Origin: Oscillospiraceae bacterium
GTDB lineage: Bacteria; Bacillota; Clostridia; WRLR01
Reading direction: 5' to 3'
Length of the DNA: 49,833 bases
NCBI GenBank assembly: GCA_009777515.1
Contig: WRLR01000014.1
Coordinates: 1 to 49,833 of the forward strand
Below are positions 42,703 through 49,833 of this stretch, piece by piece. The position numbers were made by a program, and so were the translations under genes. The notes beneath the pieces are model-generated. The model had not been told where the DNA came from and searched no databases. It worked only from the letters and a program-made list of their open reading frames with translations. Within the stretch, counting starts at the first letter, position 1. Every line of letters begins with the position of its first letter.

Positions 42703-43947
42703 TTATTCATCTACCTTTTGCCCGATTGTCGCCAGGATGACCTTGCGCGGCAGCGCAATTTCGCCAAATCCCGCCTTGGACAGCAATGCAACCGCAGCCC
42801 CTTCGTCAAGCGGTTGCGCCGGGCGCTCTTCAGTAGTATTTACCAATCTTGCTACGCGCGCAGACAACTCCATTATGAACCGAACATCGTACACCGGCAG
42901 CTTATCCAAATCGATCATATTGGAAAAGCGGTTAATACGTTCGCTCCGGATTTCATTTTGCATACGGAACCATAGCGCCTGATAAGATTTAACCCCATAT
43001 TTATCGTCGTCAATCAGTTTTCGATCAAACGCGAACAAAAAGAATACGTTGCGCAAAGTGTCTATTTCGTCTATGAGTTCGCGCAGACTCTCATACGCGT
43101 CTTCACGTTTCAGGCGCGTATACCGTATTTCATCCATGCTGTCGCTGGAAACCAATATGTCCAAATCGTCAACTGCGATGATAACGCCATCGTAACCGGC
43201 CATTTTAACGACCTCAACCAGAGAGCGCAACATATGCCGTGCATTATTTTTGGCTATGCGCACCGGAGAGAGGCCAAGGCTGCGCAAAAACGCCAATTTT
43301 ACGTCCTTCCGCCCCGACAGCCATCCCAGCAGGGCTTCGCGAGCAGGTTCTTCCAACAGCGGGTGCCCTAACTGCCCGCCCGTCAACAACGCGCACGCGC
43401 ACGCGAAATTGTTATCTATCAGCGGATTATGCAAAAACATCTGGTTTAATTGCAGGCGAATCTCCCTCTTGGTTATGGGATCGTTTTGGCCCTTTGACGC
43501 TAAATAGTCTATAAACCGCCCGTCAAAATCGTTCGGGTCAAAACCCAGGCTTTTTACGACCTCGCGGGCGCAGCGCGACAGGCAATCCTCAAGATCGCAT
43601 TGCCGCAGCACTTCAAAAAATATTTCCTTAAAATCATGTACCCATATTTTCCGGGCGGAAAATGATGCGATTTTATAATGGCCAACGGCTGAATTGCCGC
43701 CGACTGAATCTCCGCCCCCGGCGCGGCTGAGAAGGTATTCTATCATATGCGTCTTGCCGCTGCCCTGCCGGCCCGTGATGAACTGGATGCGGTTCCCGCC
43801 ACATGGTATATATTTGCTTAAATAATTCGTTTCCCAAAACTCGGCGAGGAAGTTGATTCCAAGCGTCATATCGCCGACAATTGCGGCATGTCCGGGCGCA
43901 ACCCCGCTTTTTATACGTGAAATCGCTGTTTGCAATTCATTATCCAC
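42703..43947 (-). CDS. Second P-loop ATPase of the island, diverged BrxC/D-like
   Basis: A 414-residue ATPase. Walker A is GRQGSGKTHMI (about residues 59-69) and Walker B is GVIIAVDDLDIL (about 257-268). The N-terminal DNELQTAISRIKSGVAPGHAA parallels the 'EALRSGVPSRA' start of its neighbour, so both are likely paralogues in one family, but this one is much more diverged and I cannot place it firmly. VFFLFAFDRKLIDDDKYG follows as a probable sensor-1 segment. The start is GTG 43947 with GGGGGG 7 bases upstream. It lies 14 bp after the 259-residue gene. Two different ATPases side by side suggest a heteromeric ring. Confidence 0.72.
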   Translation of the reverse strand: MDNELQTAISRIKSGVAPGHAAIVGDMTLGINFLAEFWETNYLSKYIPCGGNRIQFITGRQGSGKTHMIEYLLSRAGGGDSVGGNSAVGHYKIASFSARKIWVHDFKEIFFEVLRQCDLEDCLSRCAREVVKSLGFDPNDFDGRFIDYLASKGQNDPITKREIRLQLNQMFLHNPLIDNNFACACALLTGGQLGHPLLEEPAREALLGWLSGRKDVKLAFLRSLGLSPVRIAKNNARHMLRSLVEVVKMAGYDGVIIAVDDLDILVSSDSMDEIRYTRLKREDAYESLRELIDEIDTLRNVFFLFAFDRKLIDDDKYGVKSYQALWFRMQNEIRSERINRFSNMIDLDKLPVYDVRFIMELSARVARLVNTTEERPAQPLDEGAAVALLSKAGFGEIALPRKVILATIGQKVDE

Positions 43948-43961
43948 AATGCGCCCCCCGA

Positions 43962-44741
43962 TTACCTATAAAACTTGATGGTCGTTATAAATTGCTCCAA
44001 ACCATTATGGTCGAGTATCCTAATAGCTTTTTTTGCGTCGCGCACAGTGTCGAAGCGGATTTTACGCCCATCGTCAAGCTGCAGTCCCTCCGCCGCGTAC
44101 AATCGCGCAAGATCATATGCGAAATTATGCCGGGTGTAATCCCTTTTATAGCGCCTCATCGGCGTCAAGTATTCATATAGGTCAAGCACATACACAGGCG
44201 CGTCGGGCACATATGTCTTTTTCCTGGATACTTTAATTAGCGCCAAGTCGTACGCAGCCGCGAGCTCTTTCGCGAAAACCTGCGTATTAAAAGCGGCTTT
44301 CGACAGCTTGTCCAACACCAATTTAATATCGGATACGATCTTTGATGGGCGCAGGCACGGCAGCCTCTTGCGGTCCACCGTAACCTCCTGCGTCGCGGGA
44401 TTGACACTCACCCTGCAGGGGAACATTTCATAAACAGGGAAATTGCCTTGAACATCCAAATCAAGCTGGCGGCAGCATTCGAGCATCTGTGCGGCAAAGT
44501 CCCCGTTCGACATATATTCTTGCCCGTCAAACGCCATCACAAGCGCTTCCAAGCTCCCAAGCGCGTCCTCACGCTCTTTGGACGCGTCCCGCAGAGCCGC
44601 GAAAAGTTTCGGAAGCGCGTTAATGTCGCCGTCTTCCAGACATTTCTGGATTTTTTTGACAGCCCTAGTTTGGGCATCGGTTTTTTCTTTTATGTCCTTG
44701 GCAATAATGAGCGCATCGGCGTAAAACAATTCGTAATCCAA
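43962..44741 (-). CDS. Uncharacterised protein of the ATPase/helicase island
   Basis: A 259-residue protein that I do not recognise. The first 60 residues are rich in charged amino acids and predicted helical (AKDIKEKTDAQTRAVKKIQK, LFAALRDASKEREDALG), with a coiled-coil-like character. The middle (VYEMFPCRVSVNPATQEVTVDRKRLPCLRP) and the C-terminal half (YVLDLYEYLTPMRRYKRD, NFAYDLARLYAAEG, KKAIRILDHNGLEQFITTIKFYR) look beta/alpha. No catalytic motif is visible, so an adaptor or DNA-binding role is plausible. The start is TTG 44741 with GGGGGG 6 bases upstream. It is the first gene of the three-gene operon, divergent from the helicase gene. Confidence 0.6.
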   Translation of the reverse strand: MDYELFYADALIIAKDIKEKTDAQTRAVKKIQKCLEDGDINALPKLFAALRDASKEREDALGSLEALVMAFDGQEYMSNGDFAAQMLECCRQLDLDVQGNFPVYEMFPCRVSVNPATQEVTVDRKRLPCLRPSKIVSDIKLVLDKLSKAAFNTQVFAKELAAAYDLALIKVSRKKTYVPDAPVYVLDLYEYLTPMRRYKRDYTRHNFAYDLARLYAAEGLQLDDGRKIRFDTVRDAKKAIRILDHNGLEQFITTIKFYR

Positions 44742-44863
44742 AATGAACCCCCCACGAAAACTATATAAATATGAAAAGATATTTATATAAAAGCTAGTGT
44801 AGACGGTCGTATTTTATGCTGTTATAATCCCCATGTCAAGGCGCATGGATTTTGCATAGTTAA

Positions 44864-44888
44864 ATATATGCATATCATATATGCATAT
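44864..44888. promoter_or_regulatory. Duplicated palindrome ATATGCATAT in the divergent island promoter
   Basis: ATATATGCATAT occurs at 44864-44875 and again at 44877-44888, period 13 bp. Each contains the 10-bp palindrome ATATGCATAT. The pair lies between the divergent helicase and operon starts, where a regulator could act on both. No regulator gene is adjacent. Confidence 0.45.
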
Positions 44889-44910
44889 CGATGTAGGCAT
44901 GATAGATATA

Positions 44911-44964
44911 GTAAGCATGGTAGGTATGGTAGGCATGGTAGGCGTGGTAAGCATAGTAGGCATG
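44911..44964 (+). repeat. 9-bp tandem repeat in the helicase 5' region
   Basis: Six degenerate copies of ATGGTAGGC (variants GTAAGC, ATAGTAGGC, GTGGTAAGC). If translated from an upstream ATG it would give a Met-Val-Gly repeat in frame with the helicase, so it is either a leader repeat or a nascent low-complexity extension. Confidence 0.8.
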
Positions 44965-44982
44965 GGTAGAGGGCTGGTTACG

Positions 44983-46533
44983 TTGGTATTATATGATTGG
45001 CAAGCCGAATGTTTAGAGCAATGGGAAAAGAATAACTATCGCGGCATCGTCAAAGCGGTTACCGGTTCAGGTAAGACTATGCTGGCGTTGAATGCGATCC
45101 GCCGCCTGGAGGAATCATTATATCTGGAGCTGCGCGTAAAAATAGTCGTTCCGCAGATATTTTTGGCGGATCAATGGAAAGAGGAAGTTAAAAACGGGCT
45201 TGGCGCGCCCGCTGCGGACATTGGCATGTACCGGGGCGATCGCAAGGAATTAGCCAGGAAATATATGATTTATGTCGTAAACTCGGCTCGGTATAGCCTG
45301 GCCCGGCATATCATAGCCGATCAAAAAGCCGGTTTCGCCGTTTTTTTAATAGCGGACGAATGCCACCATTATAGCAGCGCGGAAAACAACCGCATATTTG
45401 ATTTTAATAAAATGGCCGTCAGCGGGGCGCAATATTTTGCATTGGGTTTGTCGGCGACTCCCGAGGTCGCGAATTATAGTGCGATAACTACCCCGATTGG
45501 GCCGGAAATATATACATATGGCTTTAAAAAGGCGCTGAACGACGGTATCATCAGCAAATTTATCCTATTTAGTATACGTTTGAATTTCAATTCGGGCGAG
45601 CGCGATATATATGCGGATCTCTGTGACAGGCTGTCTATGTGCTATGCGCAGCTCTATCACACGCATCCTGAACTAAAGGGGATGGCGCCCGTCCGTTTTT
45701 TTATATCTTTAAATAAATTGGCTACCCGGGGGGAAGGGAATATCGCGTCGACTGCGCGCAACGCCTTGGCACTCATGTATAAGCGAAAAACGCTGTGCCA
45801 CATGGCAGCCGAACGCCCCATGTGCGTGTTGGCAATAATAAAGGCTCTCCCGGCACACACAAGGATCCTGTTATTTTGCGAGCGCATACATTCCGCCGAA
45901 TTATTGCATAAAAATATATCAGAACAATACCCTGGCCAAGCCGGGTTGTATCATTCAAAAATGGCGGATTCAATGCGCCTGGATATGCTTGAATGCTATA
46001 AGCGCGGGGATTTAAGGATGCTGGTATGTTGCAGGGCGCTGGACGAAGGTTTGAATATACCGTCCACCGACGCCGGGATCATTGTTTCTTCAAGCATGAG
46101 CGCAAGGCAGCGTGTTCAGCGTCTTGGGCGGATGCTACGGCAATCTGTAGATTTTAAACGGATATATTACCTATATGTCGGCGACTCTGTAGAGGATGGT
46201 GATCCCACATACGGGTTAAGGGTTGCCGGGGCGGACGTGCCGGTCATTACATTGAGATATCGTGACGGGGCTTTTGTCCATACCGAATATGAAGATTTGC
46301 GGAACCACGTCCGGGATTATGTGTTAAGCAAAAAACTTGACATAGGGCTTATGGGCGCGTTGGACAAAAACATGAGCCTGGCGTTGCTGCGCGGGGATTT
46401 TATGCTTTCCGAGCAACGCTGCAGGGACAACCACCAAAAAAGCCGAAGCGTACAGGAGCGCAATTATTGGGCGTCGGTACTACATATAATCCTCGCCAGA
46501 CGTAAAAATCATACCGGCCGGAAGCCTATGTAA
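44983..46533 (+). CDS. Superfamily 2 DEAD/DEAH-type helicase
   Basis: About 516 residues from TTG 44983, which has AGAGGG 9 bases upstream; an in-frame ATG at 44962 and another at 44881 are alternatives, the latter adding a repeat-encoded Met-Val-Gly tail. Motif Q-like LYDWQAECLEQW, motif I AVTGSGKTMLAL, Ia IVVPQIFLADQW, II ADECHHY, III GLSATPE, V CCRALDEGLNIPSTDAGII and VI QRVQRLGRMLRQ are all present, so the enzyme should be an active DNA translocase, most like the UvrB/XPB-type group. A region at about 200-290 between the RecA domains is less conserved. It is divergent from the two ATPase genes and is probably the motor of the same system. Nothing notable lies in the 183 bp downstream except TTGTTCCAT-type short repeats. 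Confidence 0.85.
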   Translation: MVLYDWQAECLEQWEKNNYRGIVKAVTGSGKTMLALNAIRRLEESLYLELRVKIVVPQIFLADQWKEEVKNGLGAPAADIGMYRGDRKELARKYMIYVVNSARYSLARHIIADQKAGFAVFLIADECHHYSSAENNRIFDFNKMAVSGAQYFALGLSATPEVANYSAITTPIGPEIYTYGFKKALNDGIISKFILFSIRLNFNSGERDIYADLCDRLSMCYAQLYHTHPELKGMAPVRFFISLNKLATRGEGNIASTARNALALMYKRKTLCHMAAERPMCVLAIIKALPAHTRILLFCERIHSAELLHKNISEQYPGQAGLYHSKMADSMRLDMLECYKRGDLRMLVCCRALDEGLNIPSTDAGIIVSSSMSARQRVQRLGRMLRQSVDFKRIYYLYVGDSVEDGDPTYGLRVAGADVPVITLRYRDGAFVHTEYEDLRNHVRDYVLSKKLDIGLMGALDKNMSLALLRGDFMLSEQRCRDNHQKSRSVQERNYWASVLHIILARRKNHTGRKPM

Positions 46534-46716
46534 ATTATTGTACGGCCTATTGACAAATATTACTAAATAGATTAACATTTTAGCGAATTCGATAAATATG
46601 AATTTTAATTAACTTAGATGCTTGTTCCATAAGATTCGTTTCATTAAACTTGTTCCATGAATCTGTTCCATAAACTTTTATCATAATCATATATATCCAT
46701 ATATAAAGGTTAACCT

Positions 46717-47700
46717 ATGAGCAAACCAATTGCTTCATCGCCATCAAATGATATCGACTCAACTATTATTAAACGAAAAAAGCACAAATATACCTTCTTC
46801 ACCGACATACGCCAAAACAAGTTCAGCTATCTGCTGATTCTGCCTGCTATAACATATACGGTAATTTTCGGCTACGCGACGATCCCCTTTATGATCATGG
46901 CGTTTAAGCAGTTCAGCTACCGCCTGGGGGTGTGGCGCTCCCCGTTCAATGGCCTTAAAAATTTCGAGTTCTTCTTCACGTCTGACTACGCGAGCGTGGT
47001 CATCGGCAACACCATTATGCTGAACATGATGTTTCTGGTGTTCTCGACGACCGCGTCCGTGCTGTTTGCCATCCTGCTAAACGACGTGATATCGCGCAAA
47101 ATCGCAAAAGTCAGCCAAACCATGTTTTTGCTGCCGCACTTTATATCATGGGTAATCGTCTCATACATCCTCAACGCGCTGCTTGCGACCGACCCTGGCG
47201 TGATCAACACTGCGCTGCGCTCGCTGGGCCTGTCAAATATCCGCTGGTACGCCACCGCCTCCTATTGGCCTGCCATACTGGTCATAATGCGCATCTGGAA
47301 AGGGACGGGATACAGCTCGGTCATATACCTGGCCGTCATCACCGGCATCGACGGGGAGCTCTATGAGGCCGCGCATATCGACGGCGCGTCCAGGTTCCAG
47401 CAGAACCGGCACATCACGCTGCCGCTGCTCATGCCCACAGTGGCGATATTGACGCTTTTGAGCCTGGGCCGCATTTTTTATGGCGACTTTGGCATGATTT
47501 ATGCCCTTATACGCGACAACGGCGTGCTGTTCCCCACGACGGACGTCATCGACACATATGTTTTCCGTCTGCTGAGGCTTGTGGGGGATCCCGCGCAGTC
47601 AATGGCTGTCGGTCTGTTCCAGTCGTTAATAGGGTTTATTTTGGTTTTGAGCACAAACATGCTGACCCGAAAATTCTTCCCTGAAGGGGCGTTGTTCTGA
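46717..47700 (+). CDS. Sugar ABC transporter permease (LplB/YteP type)
   Basis: 327 residues with six predicted helices. A cytoplasmic N-terminus (KRKKHKYTFFTDIRQNK) precedes LLILPAITYTVIFGYATIPFMIMAFKQF. The EAA loop that contacts the ATPase reads GIDGELYEAAHIDGASRFQQNRHITLPLLMPT. This is the LplB-type permease subfamily common in Paenibacillus-like and Clostridia oligosaccharide importers. AAAGG lies 8 bases before ATG 46717. Its stop overlaps the ATG of the next permease (TGATG), so the two subunits are made together. No ATPase subunit gene lies here, as is common for this class that shares MsmK-type ATPases. Confidence 0.9.
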   Translation: MSKPIASSPSNDIDSTIIKRKKHKYTFFTDIRQNKFSYLLILPAITYTVIFGYATIPFMIMAFKQFSYRLGVWRSPFNGLKNFEFFFTSDYASVVIGNTIMLNMMFLVFSTTASVLFAILLNDVISRKIAKVSQTMFLLPHFISWVIVSYILNALLATDPGVINTALRSLGLSNIRWYATASYWPAILVIMRIWKGTGYSSVIYLAVITGIDGELYEAAHIDGASRFQQNRHITLPLLMPTVAILTLLSLGRIFYGDFGMIYALIRDNGVLFPTTDVIDTYVFRLLRLVGDPAQSMAVGLFQSLIGFILVLSTNMLTRKFFPEGALF

Positions 47701-48608
47701 TGAGCTCCATTGGCATAAAAAAACACTCAAAAATTAAGCAACTATCAGGCTACGATATAACGGCGACCGTGCTGGTCATACTCTTTGCCGTGTTCTGCGT
47801 CTATCCCATGCTGGTTGTGCTGGGCACTTCGTTCTCGGACGAGGCCGCCATCAAATCGCTCGGGTACTCGGCCATCCCGCGCGATTTCTCGCTCCGCGCC
47901 TATGGGCTGGTGTTTCGCAAGGGCAGCTCCATTATACGCGCATACGGCGTCAGCGGCACAGTGACTGTAATAGGCACGTTTTTCGCCGTGCTGATAACCG
48001 GCATGGGCGGCTTCACGCTGGCCAACAAATCTGTGCGGTACCGGGGCCATCTGTCCATGTTCTTTTATGTGACCATGCTGTTCAACGGCGGCCTGGTCCC
48101 ATGGTACATGATTTGCACTACCCTGGGTCTCAAGGACAATTGGGCCGCGCTGATTGTGCCGAACCTGCTGTTTTCTGTGTGGAACATGTTTTTGGTCCGC
48201 AATTTCATGAGGACCATCCCGGACTCCATCATCGAGTCGGCGCGGATAGACGGCGCCAATGACGTCATAATTGCGTTTCGGATGTATTTTCCGCTGAGCA
48301 TGCCGGTGCTGGCTACAATTACGCTGTTTGCCGCCCTCGGCTATTGGAACGACTGGTGGAATGCCGTTATGCTCATAGACACAAACCGCGATCTGTATCC
48401 ACTGCAGTATATGCTTTTCACATTGCAATCTGACATGGCGGCGCTGCGGCGGCTGCAGCAGATGGGCATCGAAATTGTGCTAGACCCCCCTGCGGAAACA
48501 TTGAAAATGGCTACCGTGATTGTCACAATCGGCCCGATTGTGCTGCTGTACCCGTTTTTGCAGAGATACTTCGTAAAAGGCCTGGTAATGGGCTCCGTCA
48601 AAGGGTAA
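47700..48608 (+). CDS. Sugar ABC transporter permease (YtcP/AraQ type)
   Basis: 302 residues with six predicted helices. Family features: VLVILFAVFCVYPMLVVLGTSFSDEAAI, GGLVPWYMICTTLGLKDNWAALIVPNLLFSVWNMFLVRNFMRTIPDSIIESARIDGANDVIIAFRMYFPLSMPV (the EAA loop), and YWNDWWNAVMLI. It is the partner of the permease before it; together they form the membrane channel of the importer. A half MITE-like repeat separates it from the binding-protein gene. Confidence 0.9.
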   Translation: MSSIGIKKHSKIKQLSGYDITATVLVILFAVFCVYPMLVVLGTSFSDEAAIKSLGYSAIPRDFSLRAYGLVFRKGSSIIRAYGVSGTVTVIGTFFAVLITGMGGFTLANKSVRYRGHLSMFFYVTMLFNGGLVPWYMICTTLGLKDNWAALIVPNLLFSVWNMFLVRNFMRTIPDSIIESARIDGANDVIIAFRMYFPLSMPVLATITLFAALGYWNDWWNAVMLIDTNRDLYPLQYMLFTLQSDMAALRRLQQMGIEIVLDPPAETLKMATVIVTIGPIVLLYPFLQRYFVKGLVMGSVKG

Positions 48609-48664
48609 TACAAAGGGGCTGTTATTAAATTTAATGTAATACAATAAACGTATACATATACGTA

Positions 48665-48707
48665 TATGTAGACAACAGTGTTCGTCCACGACTATTACAA
48701 TTACCTA
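48665..48707 (+). repeat. Half copy of the MITE-like element, decayed
   Basis: ATGTAGACAACAGTGTTCGTCCACG with a damaged left arm (bases missing relative to GGACGAACA), then the terminal repeat TATTACAATTACCTA at 48693-48707. It lies between the permease and binding-protein genes, 34 bp before the latter's ATG. Confidence 0.55.
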
Positions 48708-48740
48708 ATAAAATAAAACGTTTAAGGAGGAGCAATTAAA

Positions 48741-49833
48741 ATGAAGAAACAAAGAATTTTAGCGTTGGTTTTGTCGGCATTGTTTATTTTTGCGGTACTT
48801 GTCGGCTGCGGCCAGGGCTCCAACCAGGCGACGACGGCGGCCGCGACAACTGCCGCAGCGGCTACGACTGCGGCGGCGGCGGAAGCGGATGCCGACGAGG
48901 ATGCTGACGGCGAAGAAGAACAAACCACAACGGCAGCGGCAGCGACTACAGCGGCAGCGGTGGCCACAACAGCAGCGTCAACCGCTGGGGCAGCGGCGGA
49001 CACTATGGACATTAAAAAGATGCGCTACCTTGTCCCCGGCAACATTCAAACAGGTACGGACGAAGTGGAAAAGGCCGTTAACGAAGCCATGCAGGCCGAC
49101 GGGGTGCCGGTAGAATTTGAGTCGGTCTATATCGGATGGGACGTTTGGGAACAAAAGATCAACACCATGCTCAGCACAGGCGAGCCGTTTGAGATGTTCC
49201 ACATCATGGACGACCTCATTCCTTTTGCGTCGTATGTAAATCGCGACGCGCTTTCGCCGATTGACGCGTGGCTCGATGAATTCGGGCCCAATGTGGTCAA
49301 CATGATCCCCGATTGGGTGTGGGGCGACGCCAAAGTCAGAGGGGACACATATATCATTCCCGCCTACTGGGTATCGCTAACCGGTGGAACTCCCGGCTCT
49401 ACGGTAATCCGCAAGGATTTGAGGGAACAGACGTCCTATGGCACTGTATTTGATTCGCTCGATGACTTTTTCAACTGCATGGTCGAGATGCAGAATTTAT
49501 ATGAGGGCGCCGAAAAATTGAAATATGCCGTCCAGACCCCCTCATACACAAATACGTTTATCTATCACGCCGTGGCCACGCAGCCCTTTACCACATGGTA
49601 CGACGATCTCTTTATGATCACCAATGACGGGGTGGTGCACTTTTTGATGGATACCCCGGAATTTAAGGCCCATTCGGATTTTATGGCTCGCTGCGTGGAG
49701 GCCGGGCTCGTGCATGACGATTTGCTGTCGGCGACCGTCGAGCAGGCCACCAGCTACACATATGGCGGCACATCATTGTGGGGCAATAACTATTTCGCCC
49801 TGGACGACGTAATCGCCGAACGCACAGGCGGCG
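48741..49833 (+). CDS. Extracellular solute-binding lipoprotein, C-terminus beyond the window
   Basis: The open frame runs from ATG 48741 (AAGGAGGAG about 8 bases upstream) to the window edge without a stop, giving at least 364 residues. The signal peptide ends in a lipobox, LVGC, so Cys23 is lipidated. Residues about 25-88 are an Ala/Thr linker with an acidic centre (AEADADEDADGEEE), encoded by repetitive GCG/ACA codons. The following RYLVPGNIQTGTDEVEKAVNEAM and INTMLSTGEPFEMFHIMDD match LplA/LipO-type family 1 binding proteins that capture oligosaccharides for the LplB/YtcP permeases. The low-complexity linker is longer than the usual 5-20 residues. Confidence 0.9.
   Translation, partial: MKKQRILALVLSALFIFAVLVGCGQGSNQATTAAATTAAAATTAAAAEADADEDADGEEEQTTTAAAATTAAAVATTAASTAGAAADTMDIKKMRYLVPGNIQTGTDEVEKAVNEAMQADGVPVEFESVYIGWDVWEQKINTMLSTGEPFEMFHIMDDLIPFASYVNRDALSPIDAWLDEFGPNVVNMIPDWVWGDAKVRGDTYIIPAYWVSLTGGTPGSTVIRKDLREQTSYGTVFDSLDDFFNCMVEMQNLYEGAEKLKYAVQTPSYTNTFIYHAVATQPFTTWYDDLFMITNDGVVHFLMDTPEFKAHSDFMARCVEAGLVHDDLLSATVEQATSYTYGGTSLWGNNYFALDDVIAERTGG

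Noticed and set aside
41509-46533. A complete BREX locus
   Set aside because: Only BrxC/D-like ATPases and a helicase are present. PglZ, PglX and BrxA/B are absent in the window, so calling it BREX would be wrong.

Overview
The window looks like a chromosomal segment of an uncultured, anaerobe-type Firmicutes bacterium (Clostridia-like). Reasons: an SLH-domain surface protein, a stalk-domain (copper amine oxidase N-terminal-like) secreted protein, LplB/YtcP-type sugar permeases with a lipoprotein binding protein, DUF975, QueT and DUF2156 proteins, strong Shine-Dalgarno (SD) sequences (often six G's) and frequent TTG/GTG starts. I see no rRNA, tRNA or CRISPR array. The assignment is inference from gene families; no marker gene fixes the taxon.

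Layout. 1-2619: a decayed IS1634/IS4-like element (pseudogene transposase plus a pRiA4b ORF-3-like passenger gene) with 18-bp terminal inverted repeats. 2739-9301: a GH106-like glycosidase, a nucleoside-hydrolase-family enzyme, a membrane-anchored Mrr-like nuclease, a URO-D-family protein and a PHP-domain protein. 9369-15368: repeat-rich spacer, then two divergent secreted surface proteins (a beta-helix adhesin-like protein; an SLH protein with InlB-type repeats) around a 1-kb AT-rich gap. 15555-18641: a DUF362 lipoprotein coupled to an ArsP/DUF318-type permease, plus an unassigned barrel-like protein. 18778-22793 (minus strand): orphan Vsr nuclease, second URO-D-family protein, threonine-dehydratase-like enzyme, 2-hydroxyacid dehydrogenase. 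23250-28652: two TetR regulators, two xylose-isomerase-like TIM barrels (one hydroxypyruvate isomerase/OtnI-like) and a DUF1537 acid-sugar kinase, suggesting four-carbon acid-sugar catabolism. 28855-34731: QueT, DUF975, TrmL, an M20 tripeptidase-like peptidase, phosphofructokinase, DUF2156. 34885-39817: glycolytic operon gap-pgk-tpiA-gpmI. 39998-41284: stalk-domain protein. 41509-46533: a four-gene island of two P-loop ATPases (one clearly BrxC/BrxD-like), an unrecognised 259-aa protein and a divergent superfamily-2 helicase, the best candidate for an undescribed defence or DNA-processing system. 46717-49833: a sugar ABC transporter whose binding-protein gene runs off the end.

Two patterns cut across the map. 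First, at least ten otherwise ordinary proteins carry Gly/Ala/Ser/Asp/Asn-rich low-complexity inserts or tails encoded by short tandem repeats, even inside phosphoglycerate mutase and the peptidase, while similar minisatellites lie between genes. Second, a family of about 130-bp MITE-like elements (two full copies, three or more halves) with a perfect 9-1-9 palindrome recurs in intergenic spaces. Together they suggest a genome shaped by replication slippage and small non-autonomous repeats.
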